DNA of 64,000 bases from Cryobacterium inferilacus (GCF_019599185.1 NZ_JAIEUL010000001.1:248001-312000); one strand, 5' to 3'. Positions 8,098 through 17,587 are shown, counted from the stretch's first letter. A program made the numbers and translations. The notes: a model not told the origin generated them from the letters alone.

Positions 8098-8103
8098 TAG
8101 AAT
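8098..8103 (+). promoter_or_regulatory. -10 box for the SDR gene, leaderless
   Basis: TAGAAT ends six bases before the ATG at 8110, leaving no room for a Shine-Dalgarno. No good -35 is seen. Confidence 0.55.
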
Positions 8104-8109
8104 TCTCTG

Positions 8110-9663
8110 ATGACCACCGAGCAACACCCGCAGAGCACGCCCGTCGATGCCGCCGCATCCGCTGAACCCGCCGCGTCCGTCGTGCCCGTCACCGCCGCTG
8201 CGGCAGCGGGCCCGGCCATCGACCCGCACGACCTCGAGGTGGCCCTGCGTGTGCTCGCCTCGCTGGCCACGATCGACCCGGACGACCCCGACTTCGTCAC
8301 CGTGCGCCAGGCCACCGCCAAGATGTTCAAGTCGGTCAAGACCGTGCGCAGGCACGAGAAGCGCCAGCTGATCGCGGATGCCGACCGTGAGGTCATCGCG
8401 GCCACCGCCACCGGGGCGCCCACCCGGATCGACGACGAGACCATCGGCGCCCAGCTGCGGCTCGGCACCGACCGGCCCAGCGCCGGTGAGCTGCTCGTTC
8501 CGCGTGCCTGCTACATCTGCAAGCAGAAGTACACCCTGGTAGACGCCTTCTACCACCAGCTCTGCCCGAGCTGCGCGGCCATGAGCCACACCAAGCGGGA
8601 TGCCCGCACGGACCTCACCGGCAAGCGCGCCCTGCTCACCGGCGGTCGCGCCAAGATCGGCATGTACATCGCCCTGCGGCTGCTGCGTGACGGTGCGCAC
8701 ACCACCATCACCACCCGGTTCCCCCGTGACGCCGTGCGCCGGTTTGCCGCCATGCCCGACTCCGCGGACTGGCTGCACCGCCTGCGCGTGGTCGGCATCG
8801 ACCTGCGCGACCCGGCCCAGGTGATCGGCCTGGCCGACTCCGTCGCCGCGCAGGGGCCGCTCGACATCCTGATCAACAACGCCGCGCAGACCGTGCGCCG
8901 CTCCCCCGGCTCGTACTCCCCGCTGGTGGAGGCCGAGTCGTCACCGCTGCCGGACGGCGAGCTGCCCGAGATCGTCTCGTTCGGGCACACCAACGACGCG
9001 CACCCCACCGCGCTGGCCGCCTCCGTGGCCAGCCACCCGATCCTCGCCGCCGCGGCGACCGGCGCGGCCCTCACCGCGGACGACCTCACCGCGCTTGCCC
9101 TGGCGCCTGGCTCCTCATCGCTCGCTCGCCTGGCCGCGGGGACCGCGATCGACGCGGGCGGCCTGGTGCCCGACCTACACGAGGAGAACAGCTGGACGGC
9201 CAATGTCGAGGACGTCGACCCGCTCGAGATGCTCGAGGTGCAGCTGTGCAACACCACGGCCCCGTTCCTGCTGGTGAGTCGTCTGCGCGCCTCGATGGCC
9301 GCAGCCGAGGCTCGGCGCACCTACATCGTCAACGTCTCGGCGATGGAAGGTGTCTTCGGCCGCGGTTACAAGGGCCCCGGGCACCCGCACACCAACATGG
9401 CCAAGGCCGCGCTGAACATGCTCACCCGCACCAGCGCCAAGGAGATGCTCTCCGACGGCATCCTGATGACCAGCGTCGACACCGGCTGGATCACAGACGA
9501 GCGCCCGCACCCCACCAAGATCCGCCTGGCCGAGGAGGGCTTCCACGCCCCGCTCGACCTGGTCGACGGCGCCGCCAGGGTCTACGACCCGATCGTGCGC
9601 GGCGAGGCAGGCGAAGACATCCACGGTGTCTTCCTCAAGGACTACCGGCCAGGCACCTGGTAA
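8110..9663 (+). CDS. Zinc-ribbon SDR-family oxidoreductase
   Basis: A 517-residue protein with two parts. Residues 1-160 hold an Ala-rich start, a helical region and a four-cysteine zinc-ribbon-like motif (Cys134, 137, 152, 155: CYIC and CPSC). From about residue 170 a short-chain dehydrogenase Rossmann domain follows, with the nucleotide loop TGGRAKIG, a downstream ILINNAAQ and the catalytic-region INVSAMEG-like stretch [10 protein letters not shown]. The usual YxxxK pair is not intact: the Lys of NMAKAAL is preceded at -4 by Thr, not Tyr. Large SDR proteins of this type occur in actinobacteria and fungi; substrate unknown. Leaderless start likely. Confidence 0.85.
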   Translation: MTTEQHPQSTPVDAAASAEPAASVVPVTAAAAAGPAIDPHDLEVALRVLASLATIDPDDPDFVTVRQATAKMFKSVKTVRRHEKRQLIADADREVIAATATGAPTRIDDETIGAQLRLGTDRPSAGELLVPRACYICKQKYTLVDAFYHQLCPSCAAMSHTKRDARTDLTGKRALLTGGRAKIGMYIALRLLRDGAHTTITTRFPRDAVRRFAAMPDSADWLHRLRVVGIDLRDPAQVIGLADSVAAQGPLDILINNAAQTVRRSPGSYSPLVEAESSPLPDGELPEIVSFGHTNDAHPTALAASVASHPILAAAATGAALTADDLTALALAPGSSSLARLAAGTAIDAGGLVPDLHEENSWTANVEDVDPLEMLEVQLCNTTAPFLLVSRLRASMAAAEARRTYIVNVSAMEGVFGRGYKGPGHPHTNMAKAALNMLTRTSAKEMLSDGILMTSVDTGWITDERPHPTKIRLAEEGFHAPLDLVDGAARVYDPIVRGEAGEDIHGVFLKDYRPGTW

Positions 9664-9736
9664 CGCCCGCTCGCGGGATGTGGGTGGGAACGGCGGCACT
9701 CCCTGCCGCTTCACGGTGAGTGTCGGCGGGCGCCGA

Positions 9737-9742
9737 TAGGGT
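9737..9742 (+). promoter_or_regulatory. -10 box for the exonuclease gene, leaderless
   Basis: TAGGGT ends six bases before the GTG start at 9749; no ribosome binding site fits between. Confidence 0.5.
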
Positions 9743-9748
9743 CGGAAC

Positions 9749-10519
9749 GTGCAGACAACTACCGTGAAGACCGCCATCGCCGACATCCCCTCGCTGTGCG
9801 TGTTCGACCTGGAAACCACCGGGGTCAACACCGACTCTGACCGCATTGTCACGTGCTTCATCGGCCGCGTGATGCGCGACGGCACGGTGAACGGCTCGTA
9901 CAGTTGGCTGCTCAATCCCGGCATCCCCATCCCCGAGGGGGCCTCGGCCATCCACGGCATCACCGACGAGGTCGCCCAGCGTGACGGCGTCGACCCCGCC
10001 ACCGCCATTGCCGAGATGCTCACGGTCCTGCGCCGCAGCATCGCCGGCGGCCGCCCGATCGTGGCCTACAACGCCAGCTTCGACCTGTCGATGCTCAACG
10101 CCGAGGCCCGCCGGTACGGTCTGGAGCCGATCGAAGACTTCGGTCCGGTGCTCGACCCCTACGTCATCGACAAGGCCATCGACCGCTACCGCAAGGGCAA
10201 GCGCACCCTGGTGGCCACCGCAGAGTACTACGGCGTGCTGCTCGAGGGTGCCCACGATGCCGAAGCGGATGCCGTGGCCACCGGCCGGGTCTGCTGGGCG
10301 CTGTTGGCCAAGACCGACGTGACCGACCTGCACACCCTGCACGACCACCAGGTCGACTGGGCGCGCGAGCAGGCCGAGAGTTTCCAGGCGTACCTGCGCA
10401 AGTCCAAGGGCGACGACCTCATCGTCATCGACGGTGCCTGGCCGATCCGTGTCGGTGCCGACCGCGCCGCCGTTGCGCCGGCACTGTCCACACCGGCACC
10501 GGCCACACCGCCGGTCTAA
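9749..10519 (+). CDS. DnaQ-like 3'-5' exonuclease (DEDDh)
   Basis: Single-domain exonuclease of 256 residues. Exo I is FDLETTGVNTDSDRIV, Exo II is AYNASFDLSMLNAEA and Exo III is AHDAEADAVATGRV, giving the DEDDh metal ligands and general base. No polymerase or UvrC/BRCT domain is attached; the C-terminal 25 residues are Ala/Pro-rich. It may proofread, trim DNA ends or act on RNA; the exact role is open. The GTG start follows a -10 box directly. Its stop overlaps the convergent DUF2332 gene by four bases. Confidence 0.88.
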   Translation: MQTTTVKTAIADIPSLCVFDLETTGVNTDSDRIVTCFIGRVMRDGTVNGSYSWLLNPGIPIPEGASAIHGITDEVAQRDGVDPATAIAEMLTVLRRSIAGGRPIVAYNASFDLSMLNAEARRYGLEPIEDFGPVLDPYVIDKAIDRYRKGKRTLVATAEYYGVLLEGAHDAEADAVATGRVCWALLAKTDVTDLHTLHDHQVDWAREQAESFQAYLRKSKGDDLIVIDGAWPIRVGADRAAVAPALSTPAPATPPV

Positions 10520-11565
10520 CCCGACCTCTCCCCCAGCCAATGCAATGCACGCCCGTGCGGCTGTGCGAGTGCGAGCGCCCGGCCGTCCAGCGACACCACG
10601 AAGTCTGCTGAGCCGGATGCCACGGGTAGCGTCACCGGCAGCGTCTCGGCGACGCCTGGCACCACGGTTCGTCCCTCGTTGGCCAGCCAGTGCACGGCCC
10701 GCTCCCTGTGCAACCGGCCCATCGTCGCCGCGAACCGGTCGCGGCCCGCGTCGTCCAGGTAGGCAAGCACCGCGGTGTGGAACACCACGACCGTCGCGTG
10801 GGCCGGGGCCTCGGCCACGAGAGCCTCGACCCGTTCGTTGAGGTCGCCGCGCACCAGCCGGGGCGGGTCCCGCCGCGCGATCTGCACTGCCGCCCGCAGC
10901 CGGGCCCGCCGGTCGTCGTGCTCTGGCCAGATCAGTGCGTCCAACCAGGCCACGTCGGCGGGCTCGGCCACATCGAGCGGGTTCAGGTCGATTCCCGCCC
11001 GCCACACCACCAGGGGCAGCCGGCTCGGCACCGGCACCGCACCGGTCACGGCGCAGTCCAGCAGCACCGGGCTTGGCCCGTCCAGCGGGTCGAGTCGACC
11101 AGCCGCACCCGCCCCGCCCGCTGCGCTGGCGCCGGCCGGGCCGTACCGGTAGCTGTACCGGTCCGGCAGCAGGCACAGCCCGGCCGACGCCCCCACCTCG
11201 ATCAGTGCGAGCGGCCCCCGCACACCGCCAAGCGCCGGCAGCAGCGCCGCGCAGCGGCCCGGCTCGTTGGTCTGGGTCGCGTGGCTGCGGCAGGTCTGCT
11301 CCACCGCCGCCCAGTTCGCGGTCAGCCAGGCCCTGAATGCGCCGTACCCGCCGGTCGGGGCTCCGTGGAATCTGGCCGCGCTGAACACCAGGTTGGGCTG
11401 CCGTGTGGCCGGAGGCAGTCGGTCGATCCGGGCGATGACCTCCGGATCGTCGGCCACCCCCGCCGCCCACGCCTCGTAGCAGGCGCTCAGCCCGCGAGCC
11501 TCCACCTCCGCGAAGGCCCGGTAACGCACGGCGGTGTCGGCGCCGGCATCCGTGCTCGTTCTCAT
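10516..11565 (-). CDS. DUF2332 domain-containing protein
   Basis: A 349-residue actinobacterial/proteobacterial protein of unknown function matching DUF2332: YRAFAEVEARGLSACYEAWA near the start, QPNLVFSAARFHG, IEVGASAGLCLLPDRYSY and VVWRAGIDLNPLDV. The stretch IEVGASAGL resembles the glycine loop of SAM-dependent methyltransferases, so a Rossmann-like fold is plausible, but no activity is established. A TAGGCT lies six bases before the ATG. It converges on the exonuclease gene with a four-base overlap of the ends. Confidence 0.85.
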   Translation of the reverse strand: MRTSTDAGADTAVRYRAFAEVEARGLSACYEAWAAGVADDPEVIARIDRLPPATRQPNLVFSAARFHGAPTGGYGAFRAWLTANWAAVEQTCRSHATQTNEPGRCAALLPALGGVRGPLALIEVGASAGLCLLPDRYSYRYGPAGASAAGGAGAAGRLDPLDGPSPVLLDCAVTGAVPVPSRLPLVVWRAGIDLNPLDVAEPADVAWLDALIWPEHDDRRARLRAAVQIARRDPPRLVRGDLNERVEALVAEAPAHATVVVFHTAVLAYLDDAGRDRFAATMGRLHRERAVHWLANEGRTVVPGVAETLPVTLPVASGSADFVVSLDGRALALAQPHGRALHWLGERSG

Positions 11566-11571
11566 GCCGGC

Positions 11572-11577
11572 AGCCTA
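11572..11577 (-). promoter_or_regulatory. -10 box for the DUF2332 gene, leaderless
   Basis: TAGGCT on the minus strand, six bases before the ATG at 11565. It is back to back with the upstream region of pepN. Confidence 0.5.
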
Positions 11578-11666
11578 ATCAGGCGCGGCGCCCCCGCCAC
11601 CGTGGCTAGGCTTGTTCTCTATGCGGATGCGCCAGAAGCGCCCCCGAAACGAAAATGGAGAAACCG

Positions 11667-14210
11667 TTGCCCGGAGAAAACCTCACCAGGATCGAAGCCC
11701 AGGAGCGCAAGGCGCTCGTCAGCGTGACCAGTTATGACGTCACCCTTGACCTGACGACGGGTCCGACGACCTTCGCCAGCACCACCACCGTCGTCTTCGA
11801 CGCCGTGGCCGGCAGCTCGACCTTCATCGACGCGATCACCGAGAGCGTGCACAGCGTCACCCTCAACGGTGTCGAGCTCGACCCGGCCCTCGTCAGCGAC
11901 GGCATCCGCATTCAGCTGGAGAACCTCGCCGACTCGAACGTGCTCACCGTCGTCGCCGACGCCGCGTACACGAACACCGGCGAGGGCCTGCACCGCTTCG
12001 TCGACCCCGTCGACAACGAGGTCTACCTGTACAGCCAGTTCGAGGTGCCAGACTCCCGCCGCGTCTTCGCCGTGTTCGAGCAGCCCGACCTCAAGGCCGT
12101 GTTCACCTTCACCGTCACCGCGCCAGGCGCCTGGGAGGTCATCTCCAACTCGGCCACGCCAGAGCCCACGGATGCCGGCAACGGCAACAAGACCTGGGCC
12201 TTCGAGCCCACCCACACCATCTCCAGCTACATCACCGCCCTCGTGGCCGGCCCGTACGCCGTGGTGCGCAGCGAGCTCACCTCCAGCGACGGCCGCATCA
12301 TCCCGCTGGGCCTGTTCAGCCGCAAGAGCCTGTTCGAGTACCTGGACGCCGACTACATCTTCGAGAAGACCCGTCAGGGCTTCGCGTACTTCGAGGAGAA
12401 GTTCGACTTCCCGTACCCGTTCGACAAGTACGACCAGATGTTCGTGCCGGAGTTCAACGCCGGCGCGATGGAGAACGCAGGCGCGGTCACCTTCACCGAG
12501 ACCTACGTCTTCCGCTCCAAGGTCACCGACGCCATCAAGGAACGCCGCGTCGTGACGATCCTGCACGAGCTGGCGCACATGTGGTTCGGCGACCTCGTCA
12601 CCATGAAGTGGTGGAACGACCTGTGGCTGAACGAGTCGTTCGCCGAGTGGGCGTCGACCATCGCCACCGCAGAGGCCACCGAGTGGACCGAGGCGTGGAC
12701 CACCTTCGCGGCGATGGAGAAGAGCTGGGCGTACCGCCAGGACCAGCTGCCATCCACCCACCCCGTCGTGGCCACCATCACCGACCTCGAAGACGTGCAG
12801 GTGAACTTCGACGGCATCACATACGCCAAGGGCGGCTCGGTGCTCAAGCAGCTCGTCGCCTGGGTCGGCATCGACGCCTTCTTCACCGGCGTCGCCTCCT
12901 ACTTCAAGAAGCACGCCTGGGGCAACACCGAGCTTTCCGACCTGCTCGTCGAGCTCGAGGCCGCCAGCGGCCGTGACCTGTCCGGCTGGGCCGCCCTGTG
13001 GCTCGAGACCGCCGGCGTCAACACGCTGCGCCCCCAGATCGAGGTCGACGAGGCCGGTGTCATCACCGCGTTCGCCGTGCTGCAGACCGCCACGGATGAC
13101 TACCCCACCATCCGCCCGCACCGTCTCGCGATCGGGTTCTACGACCTGGTCGACGGCGCCCTGGTGCGCACCCACCGCGTCGAGCTCGACGTCGACGGCG
13201 CCCAGACGGATGTTCCGGAGCTCGTCGGCCGTCCCCGCGCCGACCTGATCCTGCTCAACGACGACGACCTGGCCTACGCCAAGGTGCGCCTCGACCCCGC
13301 GTCGCACGCCGTGGCGCTCGAGCTCCTCGCCGCGATCGAGAGCCCGCTGGCCCGCTCGATGGTCTGGGGTTCGGTCTGGGACGCCACCCGCGACGCCGAG
13401 ACCTCCCCGCGCGACTTCGTGAAGCTCGTGCTCGGTAACATCGCCACCGAGACCGAGTCCACGACGCTCCGCACGGTGCTCGGCCAGGTGTCCCTCGCCG
13501 CCCAGTACTACGTGGCACCGGAGAACCGCGACGCCACCGTCACCGCGGTCGGCGACACCCTCTGGGCCCTGGCCCAGGGTGCGGAAGCCGGCAGCGACGC
13601 GCAGTTCCAGTTCGTGAAATTCTTCGCGTCGGTCGCCGAGACGCCGGCCCAGCTGGCCGCTGTCGCCGGCCTCCGCTCCGGTTCGTTCGCGCTGCCGGGC
13701 CTGGAGATCGACACCGACCTCAGCTGGGAGCTGCTGGCGGCCCTCGTCGCCGGCGGCGAAGCCGGGGAGTCGGAGATCGCCGCCGCGCTGGCCGCCGACA
13801 ACACCGCCACCGGTGCCCAGTCGGCCGCGAACGCCCGCGCCGCGATCCCCACGCTCGACGCCAAGCAGGCCGCCTGGTCGTCACTGATCGACGTGGACAC
13901 CGCACCGAACACCATCGTGCGGGTCACCGCGGCCGGGTTCCTGCGCGCGCACGACACCAGCCTGCTCGAGCCGTTTGTGCACCAGTACTTCGACGTGCTA
14001 CAGACGGTGTGGGCAGAACGGAGCTACTCCATCGCGGAGAAGCTGATCACCGGTCTCTACCCGTCGCCTCTGTCCAACCAGGCCCTGGTCGACGCCACCC
14101 GCGCGTGGCTGGACGCCAACCCCGAGCCGGCGGCACTGCGTCGCCTGGTCGTGGAAAACCTGGCCGGTGTGGAGCGTTCGCTGCGCGTGCAGGCCCGCGA
14201 CCTGGCGTAG
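11667..14210 (+). CDS. pepN: Aminopeptidase N (M1 family)
   Basis: Cytosolic zinc aminopeptidase removing N-terminal residues from peptides. The exopeptidase motif GAMENAG and the zinc motif HELAHMWFGDL with the distal Glu of NESFAEW are intact. About 847 residues, the normal length, with the ERAP1-like helical C-terminal domain. Two starts are possible: ATG at 11655 or TTG at 11667. The TTG is preferred because a GGAG lies six bases before it and because actinobacterial homologues begin M-P-G-E-N-L-T-R, whereas nothing resembling a ribosome site precedes the ATG. Confidence 0.94.
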   Translation: MPGENLTRIEAQERKALVSVTSYDVTLDLTTGPTTFASTTTVVFDAVAGSSTFIDAITESVHSVTLNGVELDPALVSDGIRIQLENLADSNVLTVVADAAYTNTGEGLHRFVDPVDNEVYLYSQFEVPDSRRVFAVFEQPDLKAVFTFTVTAPGAWEVISNSATPEPTDAGNGNKTWAFEPTHTISSYITALVAGPYAVVRSELTSSDGRIIPLGLFSRKSLFEYLDADYIFEKTRQGFAYFEEKFDFPYPFDKYDQMFVPEFNAGAMENAGAVTFTETYVFRSKVTDAIKERRVVTILHELAHMWFGDLVTMKWWNDLWLNESFAEWASTIATAEATEWTEAWTTFAAMEKSWAYRQDQLPSTHPVVATITDLEDVQVNFDGITYAKGGSVLKQLVAWVGIDAFFTGVASYFKKHAWGNTELSDLLVELEAASGRDLSGWAALWLETAGVNTLRPQIEVDEAGVITAFAVLQTATDDYPTIRPHRLAIGFYDLVDGALVRTHRVELDVDGAQTDVPELVGRPRADLILLNDDDLAYAKVRLDPASHAVALELLAAIESPLARSMVWGSVWDATRDAETSPRDFVKLVLGNIATETESTTLRTVLGQVSLAAQYYVAPENRDATVTAVGDTLWALAQGAEAGSDAQFQFVKFFASVAETPAQLAAVAGLRSGSFALPGLEIDTDLSWELLAALVAGGEAGESEIAAALAADNTATGAQSAANARAAIPTLDAKQAAWSSLIDVDTAPNTIVRVTAAGFLRAHDTSLLEPFVHQYFDVLQTVWAERSYSIAEKLITGLYPSPLSNQALVDATRAWLDANPEPAALRRLVVENLAGVERSLRVQARDLA

Positions 14211-14242
14211 TACCGCAGCGATCTCTCGCTGGTCGAATTGTC

Positions 14243-14294
14243 GTTGATCGAGCTTGTCGAGATCCCGCACGGGGTCTCGACAAGCTCGACCAAC
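14243..14294. repeat. REP-type palindrome, imperfect 24-bp arms
   Basis: Arms 14243-14266 and 14271-14294 are complementary apart from about two positions and separated by a 4-base loop; the core is gagcttgtcga. It lies 33 bases after the pepN stop and before the MscS promoter. Same family as the copies at 4490-4513 and 7992-8054. Could serve as a pepN transcript end. Confidence 0.8.
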
Positions 14295-14332
14295 GGGCTG
14301 TGGCGCTCAGGTTGCCCAAGGTGACCGCTCGG

Positions 14333-14338
14333 TAGACT
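14333..14338 (+). promoter_or_regulatory. -10 box for the MscS gene
   Basis: TAGACT nine bases before the ATG at 14348, with a weak TTGCCC at 14312-14317 (15-base spacer) as a possible -35. Very short or no leader is expected. Confidence 0.5.
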
Positions 14339-14347
14339 AGGTCGCCT

Positions 14348-15493
14348 ATGAACTGGGACACTTTCTGGGCTACGGCCGACACCATCTGGAACCTGACCAT
14401 CGTGCAGGTCGCCGTCATCATCCTCTTCGCCTTTCTCGCCCGCTGGGTGCTGCTCTTCGTGATCCGTCGGGTCGTCACGCAGATCGTTTCCGGGGTGAAG
14501 AAGGGCCAGAACGTCGACGACACCCAGTCGTTGGACGTGTCACCGGTGACGGCGGTCCGTGTGGTGCAGCGCACCCGGACGCTCGGCTCGGTGTTGACCA
14601 ACATCGTCAACGTGCTCATCGTCATCGTCGCGATCCTGTTGATCGTCACGGAGATCAACCCGGGCATCCTCGGCTCGTTCGCCCTGCTCACCGCCGCTCT
14701 CGGCGCCGGGCTCGGTTTCGGTGCGCAGAACATCGTCAAGGATGTGCTCAACGGCCTCTTCATGGTGATGGAGGACCAGCTCGGCGTGGGTGACGTGGTC
14801 GACCTGGGCCTGGCCGAGGGTGTGGTCGAGTCCGTCGGCATCCGCATCACCCAGGTGCGTGACATCGAGGGCACCCTGTGGTTCGTCCGCAACGGTGAGA
14901 TCCTGCGCACCGGCAACATGTCGCAGGGCTGGGCCCGTGTCATCGTCGACCTCGCCATCCCCTATTCATCGGACGTCGAGGCCGTGCAGGCCGAGCTGCT
15001 CAAGGTGGCCAGGGCCCTCGCGTCCAGCCGCAAGTGGCGCTCGGCCATGCTGGGCAAGCCCGAGATCTGGGGCTTGGAATCCATCTCGGCCGAAGCCCTC
15101 GTGGTGCGCCTCGTGGTGCGCACCAGGGTCGGTGCCCGCTGGGACTTCGCCCGCGACCTGCGCCTGCACCTCAAGAAGGCGCTCGACGGGATGGGCTCGG
15201 GGCTCACCCCGCTCAACAGCGTGGTCATGGCCGGGGCCGACGGCTCCGTGTCGGCCGGCAGCGGCCACGTCGACGACAGCACGGCGGGTGCCCCCTCTGA
15301 TGCCGCGGCCCAGGCCGCAGCAGCCCTGCCGACCACAGACACCGCCCCGTTCGAACCGGCCCTTCCCGCGCGCCGGGTGAAGGCGCCCAGACGACCCAAG
15401 CGGGCCCCGACCGACCCGCAGTCCGGTGCCGGCCCGGCCACCCCGCCGCCGGCGACACCGGGATCAGCCCAGGAGGATTCCGATGGCAAGTGA
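14348..15493 (+). CDS. Mechanosensitive ion channel, MscS family
   Basis: Small-conductance osmotic safety-valve homologue in the cytoplasmic membrane. The N-terminus has three hydrophobic helices; the third, GSFALLTAALGAGLGFGAQNIVKDVLNG, carries the Ala/Gly packing pattern of the MscS pore helix (broken over residues 110-138). The beta domain follows (QLGVGDVVDLG, GTLWFVRNGEI). The last 110 residues form a Pro/Ala/basic tail not found in E. coli MscS. Its stop codon overlaps the truncated-hemoglobin start by 11 bases, so the two are likely cotranscribed. Confidence 0.92.
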   Translation: MNWDTFWATADTIWNLTIVQVAVIILFAFLARWVLLFVIRRVVTQIVSGVKKGQNVDDTQSLDVSPVTAVRVVQRTRTLGSVLTNIVNVLIVIVAILLIVTEINPGILGSFALLTAALGAGLGFGAQNIVKDVLNGLFMVMEDQLGVGDVVDLGLAEGVVESVGIRITQVRDIEGTLWFVRNGEILRTGNMSQGWARVIVDLAIPYSSDVEAVQAELLKVARALASSRKWRSAMLGKPEIWGLESISAEALVVRLVVRTRVGARWDFARDLRLHLKKALDGMGSGLTPLNSVVMAGADGSVSAGSGHVDDSTAGAPSDAAAQAAAALPTTDTAPFEPALPARRVKAPRRPKRAPTDPQSGAGPATPPPATPGSAQEDSDGK

Positions 15494-15923
15494 CAACATC
15501 CCGCTCGGCGTTCACCTGCGCGCGAGTGAGAACGCCGCGGCCGTGAGCCCGTCGTTCTACCAGGAGGTCGGCGGCCGGCCGTTCTTCGAGAAGCTGGTGG
15601 CCGAGTTCTACCGTGGTGTTGCCGGCGACCCGGTGCTGAAGCCGATGTACCCGGAAGAGGACCTCGGCCCCGCCGCTGAGCGGCTGACCGGTTTTCTCGA
15701 GCAGTACTGGGGCGGCCCCGGCACCTACAGCGAGCAACGTGGCCACCCACGGCTACGCCAGCGCCACCAGCCGTTCAAGGTGAACCCGGATGCCCGCGAC
15801 CGGTGGCTGCTGCACATGCGCAACGCGGTCGACGCCAGCGGACTGCCCCCGCTGCAGCGGGCCACTCTCTGGGATTACCTCGAGCGGGCCGCGCACGCGA
15901 TGGTCAACACCTTCGACGACTAA
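15483..15923 (+). CDS. Truncated hemoglobin, group II (trHbO type)
   Basis: Heme-binding 2-over-2 globin of 146 residues. The proximal His is in LRQRHQPFKV, the group II Trp G8 in DRWLLHMRNAVD, and the B-helix Tyr in FYRGVAGDPV. Group II globins bind O2 tightly and are linked to respiration or NO/redox protection. The start at 15483 is chosen over an in-frame one at 15426 because an AGGAGG lies at 15471-15476 just ahead of it. The coding start overlaps the end of the MscS gene by 11 bases. Confidence 0.93.
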   Translation: MASDNIPLGVHLRASENAAAVSPSFYQEVGGRPFFEKLVAEFYRGVAGDPVLKPMYPEEDLGPAAERLTGFLEQYWGGPGTYSEQRGHPRLRQRHQPFKVNPDARDRWLLHMRNAVDASGLPPLQRATLWDYLERAAHAMVNTFDD

Positions 15924-15969
15924 CCGAGACGAGTAGCGGAACTGAGTCGGCGCCCAGGGGCGGTGCGGC

Positions 15970-16647
15970 TCAGGCGCGCAGCGACCAGGGCTTACGGCGC
16001 ACCAGGATGTGGCCGCGCGCGGTGCTCAGGCGCGTCCAGGGGCCGGTCTCGAACAGCTGAACCGGCTCCTCCGGCGACAGGAAGCCCAGGCTCATCGCCG
16101 CGAACCCGGCACCGGCCGGCACGAAGTCGAGCGCGTCGATCGGACGCCCCCACACCTCCGAACGCACCCGCTGCACGATCTGCTCACCGGTTCCGGTTGG
16201 GATGACGGAGGCCACCTCGGCGATGCCGTCCCTGGCGGCGGCCTCCAGCACGGCCGCGGTGGTGCTGCCCTGCGGGGTCCACCCGCCCCGTGGCGGCGTG
16301 ATACCCGCCCAGGTGACCGAGGACACCTGCAGCGGAACGGTCACGCTCACCGGCGCGTCAGCATCCGTCACGGCGGCCGTGAGTCGCACGAGTCGGTCCA
16401 GCAGCGACCGCACCGGCACGACGACATCCAACTCGACGGGCTCGGTGAGGGCGAAGGTGCGCAGACCGAGCACGGTCGGGCTGGAGTCCAGCAGCCCCCG
16501 CGGGTACAGGATCGCCGAGTACACGGCCAGGACGCCCGCGGCGGAGACGAGGCGCACCGACCCGTCCTCCACCCGACCGGCGCGCTGGAGGTAGACCTGG
16601 AGGTCGCCGAGGGACAGGGAATCTGAGAGGGAGAATGACTGGCTCAT
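15970..16647 (-). CDS. Conserved hypothetical protein, 225 residues
   Basis: I do not recognise a named domain. The protein is soluble, begins S-F-S-L-S-D-S-L-S-L-G-D-L and ends with a basic tail RGHILVRRKPWSLRA. No cysteine pattern, nucleotide loop or membrane segment is visible. Codon use and base composition match neighbours and the frame is long with no competing frame, so it is a real gene. It is convergent with the truncated hemoglobin gene and divergent from tesB, whose start lies 64 bases away. Confidence 0.75.
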   Translation of the reverse strand: MSQSFSLSDSLSLGDLQVYLQRAGRVEDGSVRLVSAAGVLAVYSAILYPRGLLDSSPTVLGLRTFALTEPVELDVVVPVRSLLDRLVRLTAAVTDADAPVSVTVPLQVSSVTWAGITPPRGGWTPQGSTTAAVLEAAARDGIAEVASVIPTGTGEQIVQRVRSEVWGRPIDALDFVPAGAGFAAMSLGFLSPEEPVQLFETGPWTRLSTARGHILVRRKPWSLRA

Positions 16648-16711
16648 CTGCTGTCTAAACTACCAAGGTACGTCGGCGTCCACGGACCCGAGTTCCACAC
16701 GAGGAGGCAGT

Positions 16712-17587
16712 ATGCACGCACCGCTGGAGGGTCTTCTGGCCGCTCTCGACCTGACCGACACGGGAGCACGCACCAGTGAAGACATCTTCACCGGTCCGTC
16801 ACAGTGGATGCCGCAGGGGCGCGTTTTCGGCGGGCAGGTGCTCGCACAGTCCCTCGTCGCCGCCATGCGCACGGTGCCGGACGAACGACACGTGCACTCC
16901 ATGCACGGCTACTTCCTGCGGCCGGGTGACGTCAACCACCCGATCACCTTCTCGGTCGACCGGATCCACGACGGTCGGTCCTTCTCGACCCGGCGCACCC
17001 AGGCGTACCAGAACGGCGTGCCGATCCTGTCGATGATCGCGTCGTTCCAAGACACCGATGAGGGCCTCGAGCACCACATCGAGATGCCCGCCGACATTCC
17101 CGACCCGGAGTCGCTGCCGACCACGGCAGACACCCTGGGGCACATCGACCACGACTTCGCCCGCGCCTGGGCCAACGACCGTCCCTTCGACATGCGCCAC
17201 ATCCCGTCGTCGATCTACCTCTCCGTGGACGGCGAGCACACCAGCAAGCAGATGCTCTGGATGAAGACCTTCGAGACCATCCCGGACGACCCAGACCTGC
17301 ACCGTGCCGCCCTGGCCTATGTCAGCGACTACTCGATCATGGAACCGGTTATGCGTCGGCACGGCCTGCCCTGGGCCACGCCCGGTCTCAAGGTCGCCAG
17401 CCTCGACCACGCCATGTGGTGGCACCGGTTTGGCCGCGTCGACGAGTGGATGTTGTACGTGCAGGACTCCCCCTCCGCCCAGGGCGGCCGTGGCCTGTCC
17501 ACCGGCAGCATCTACAGCCGCGAGGGCCTGCTGTTGGCCACGGTCGCGCAAGAGGGGATGGTTCGGGTTCCGCAGCCGCGGGATTAG
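16712..17587 (+). CDS. tesB: Acyl-CoA thioesterase II
   Basis: Double hot-dog thioesterase of 291 residues hydrolysing acyl-CoA to free acid and CoA. N-terminal hot dog contains GRVFGGQVLAQSLVAA and HSMHGYFLRPGD; the C-terminal one contains ASLDHAMWWHR and ends with QGGRGLSTGSIYSREGLL, split before LATVAQEGMVR. The Asp/Thr-Ser/Gln catalytic set of TesB fits this pattern. A strong GAGGAGG sits at 16701-16707, five bases before the ATG. Confidence 0.93.
   Translation: MHAPLEGLLAALDLTDTGARTSEDIFTGPSQWMPQGRVFGGQVLAQSLVAAMRTVPDERHVHSMHGYFLRPGDVNHPITFSVDRIHDGRSFSTRRTQAYQNGVPILSMIASFQDTDEGLEHHIEMPADIPDPESLPTTADTLGHIDHDFARAWANDRPFDMRHIPSSIYLSVDGEHTSKQMLWMKTFETIPDDPDLHRAALAYVSDYSIMEPVMRRHGLPWATPGLKVASLDHAMWWHRFGRVDEWMLYVQDSPSAQGGRGLSTGSIYSREGLLLATVAQEGMVRVPQPRD

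Noticed and set aside
9635-11470. 611-residue open frame on the minus strand opposite the exonuclease and overlapping the DUF2332 gene
   Set aside because: It runs antisense to well-supported genes and its translation is Arg/Gly/Ala-rich, typical of a shadow frame in high-GC DNA.
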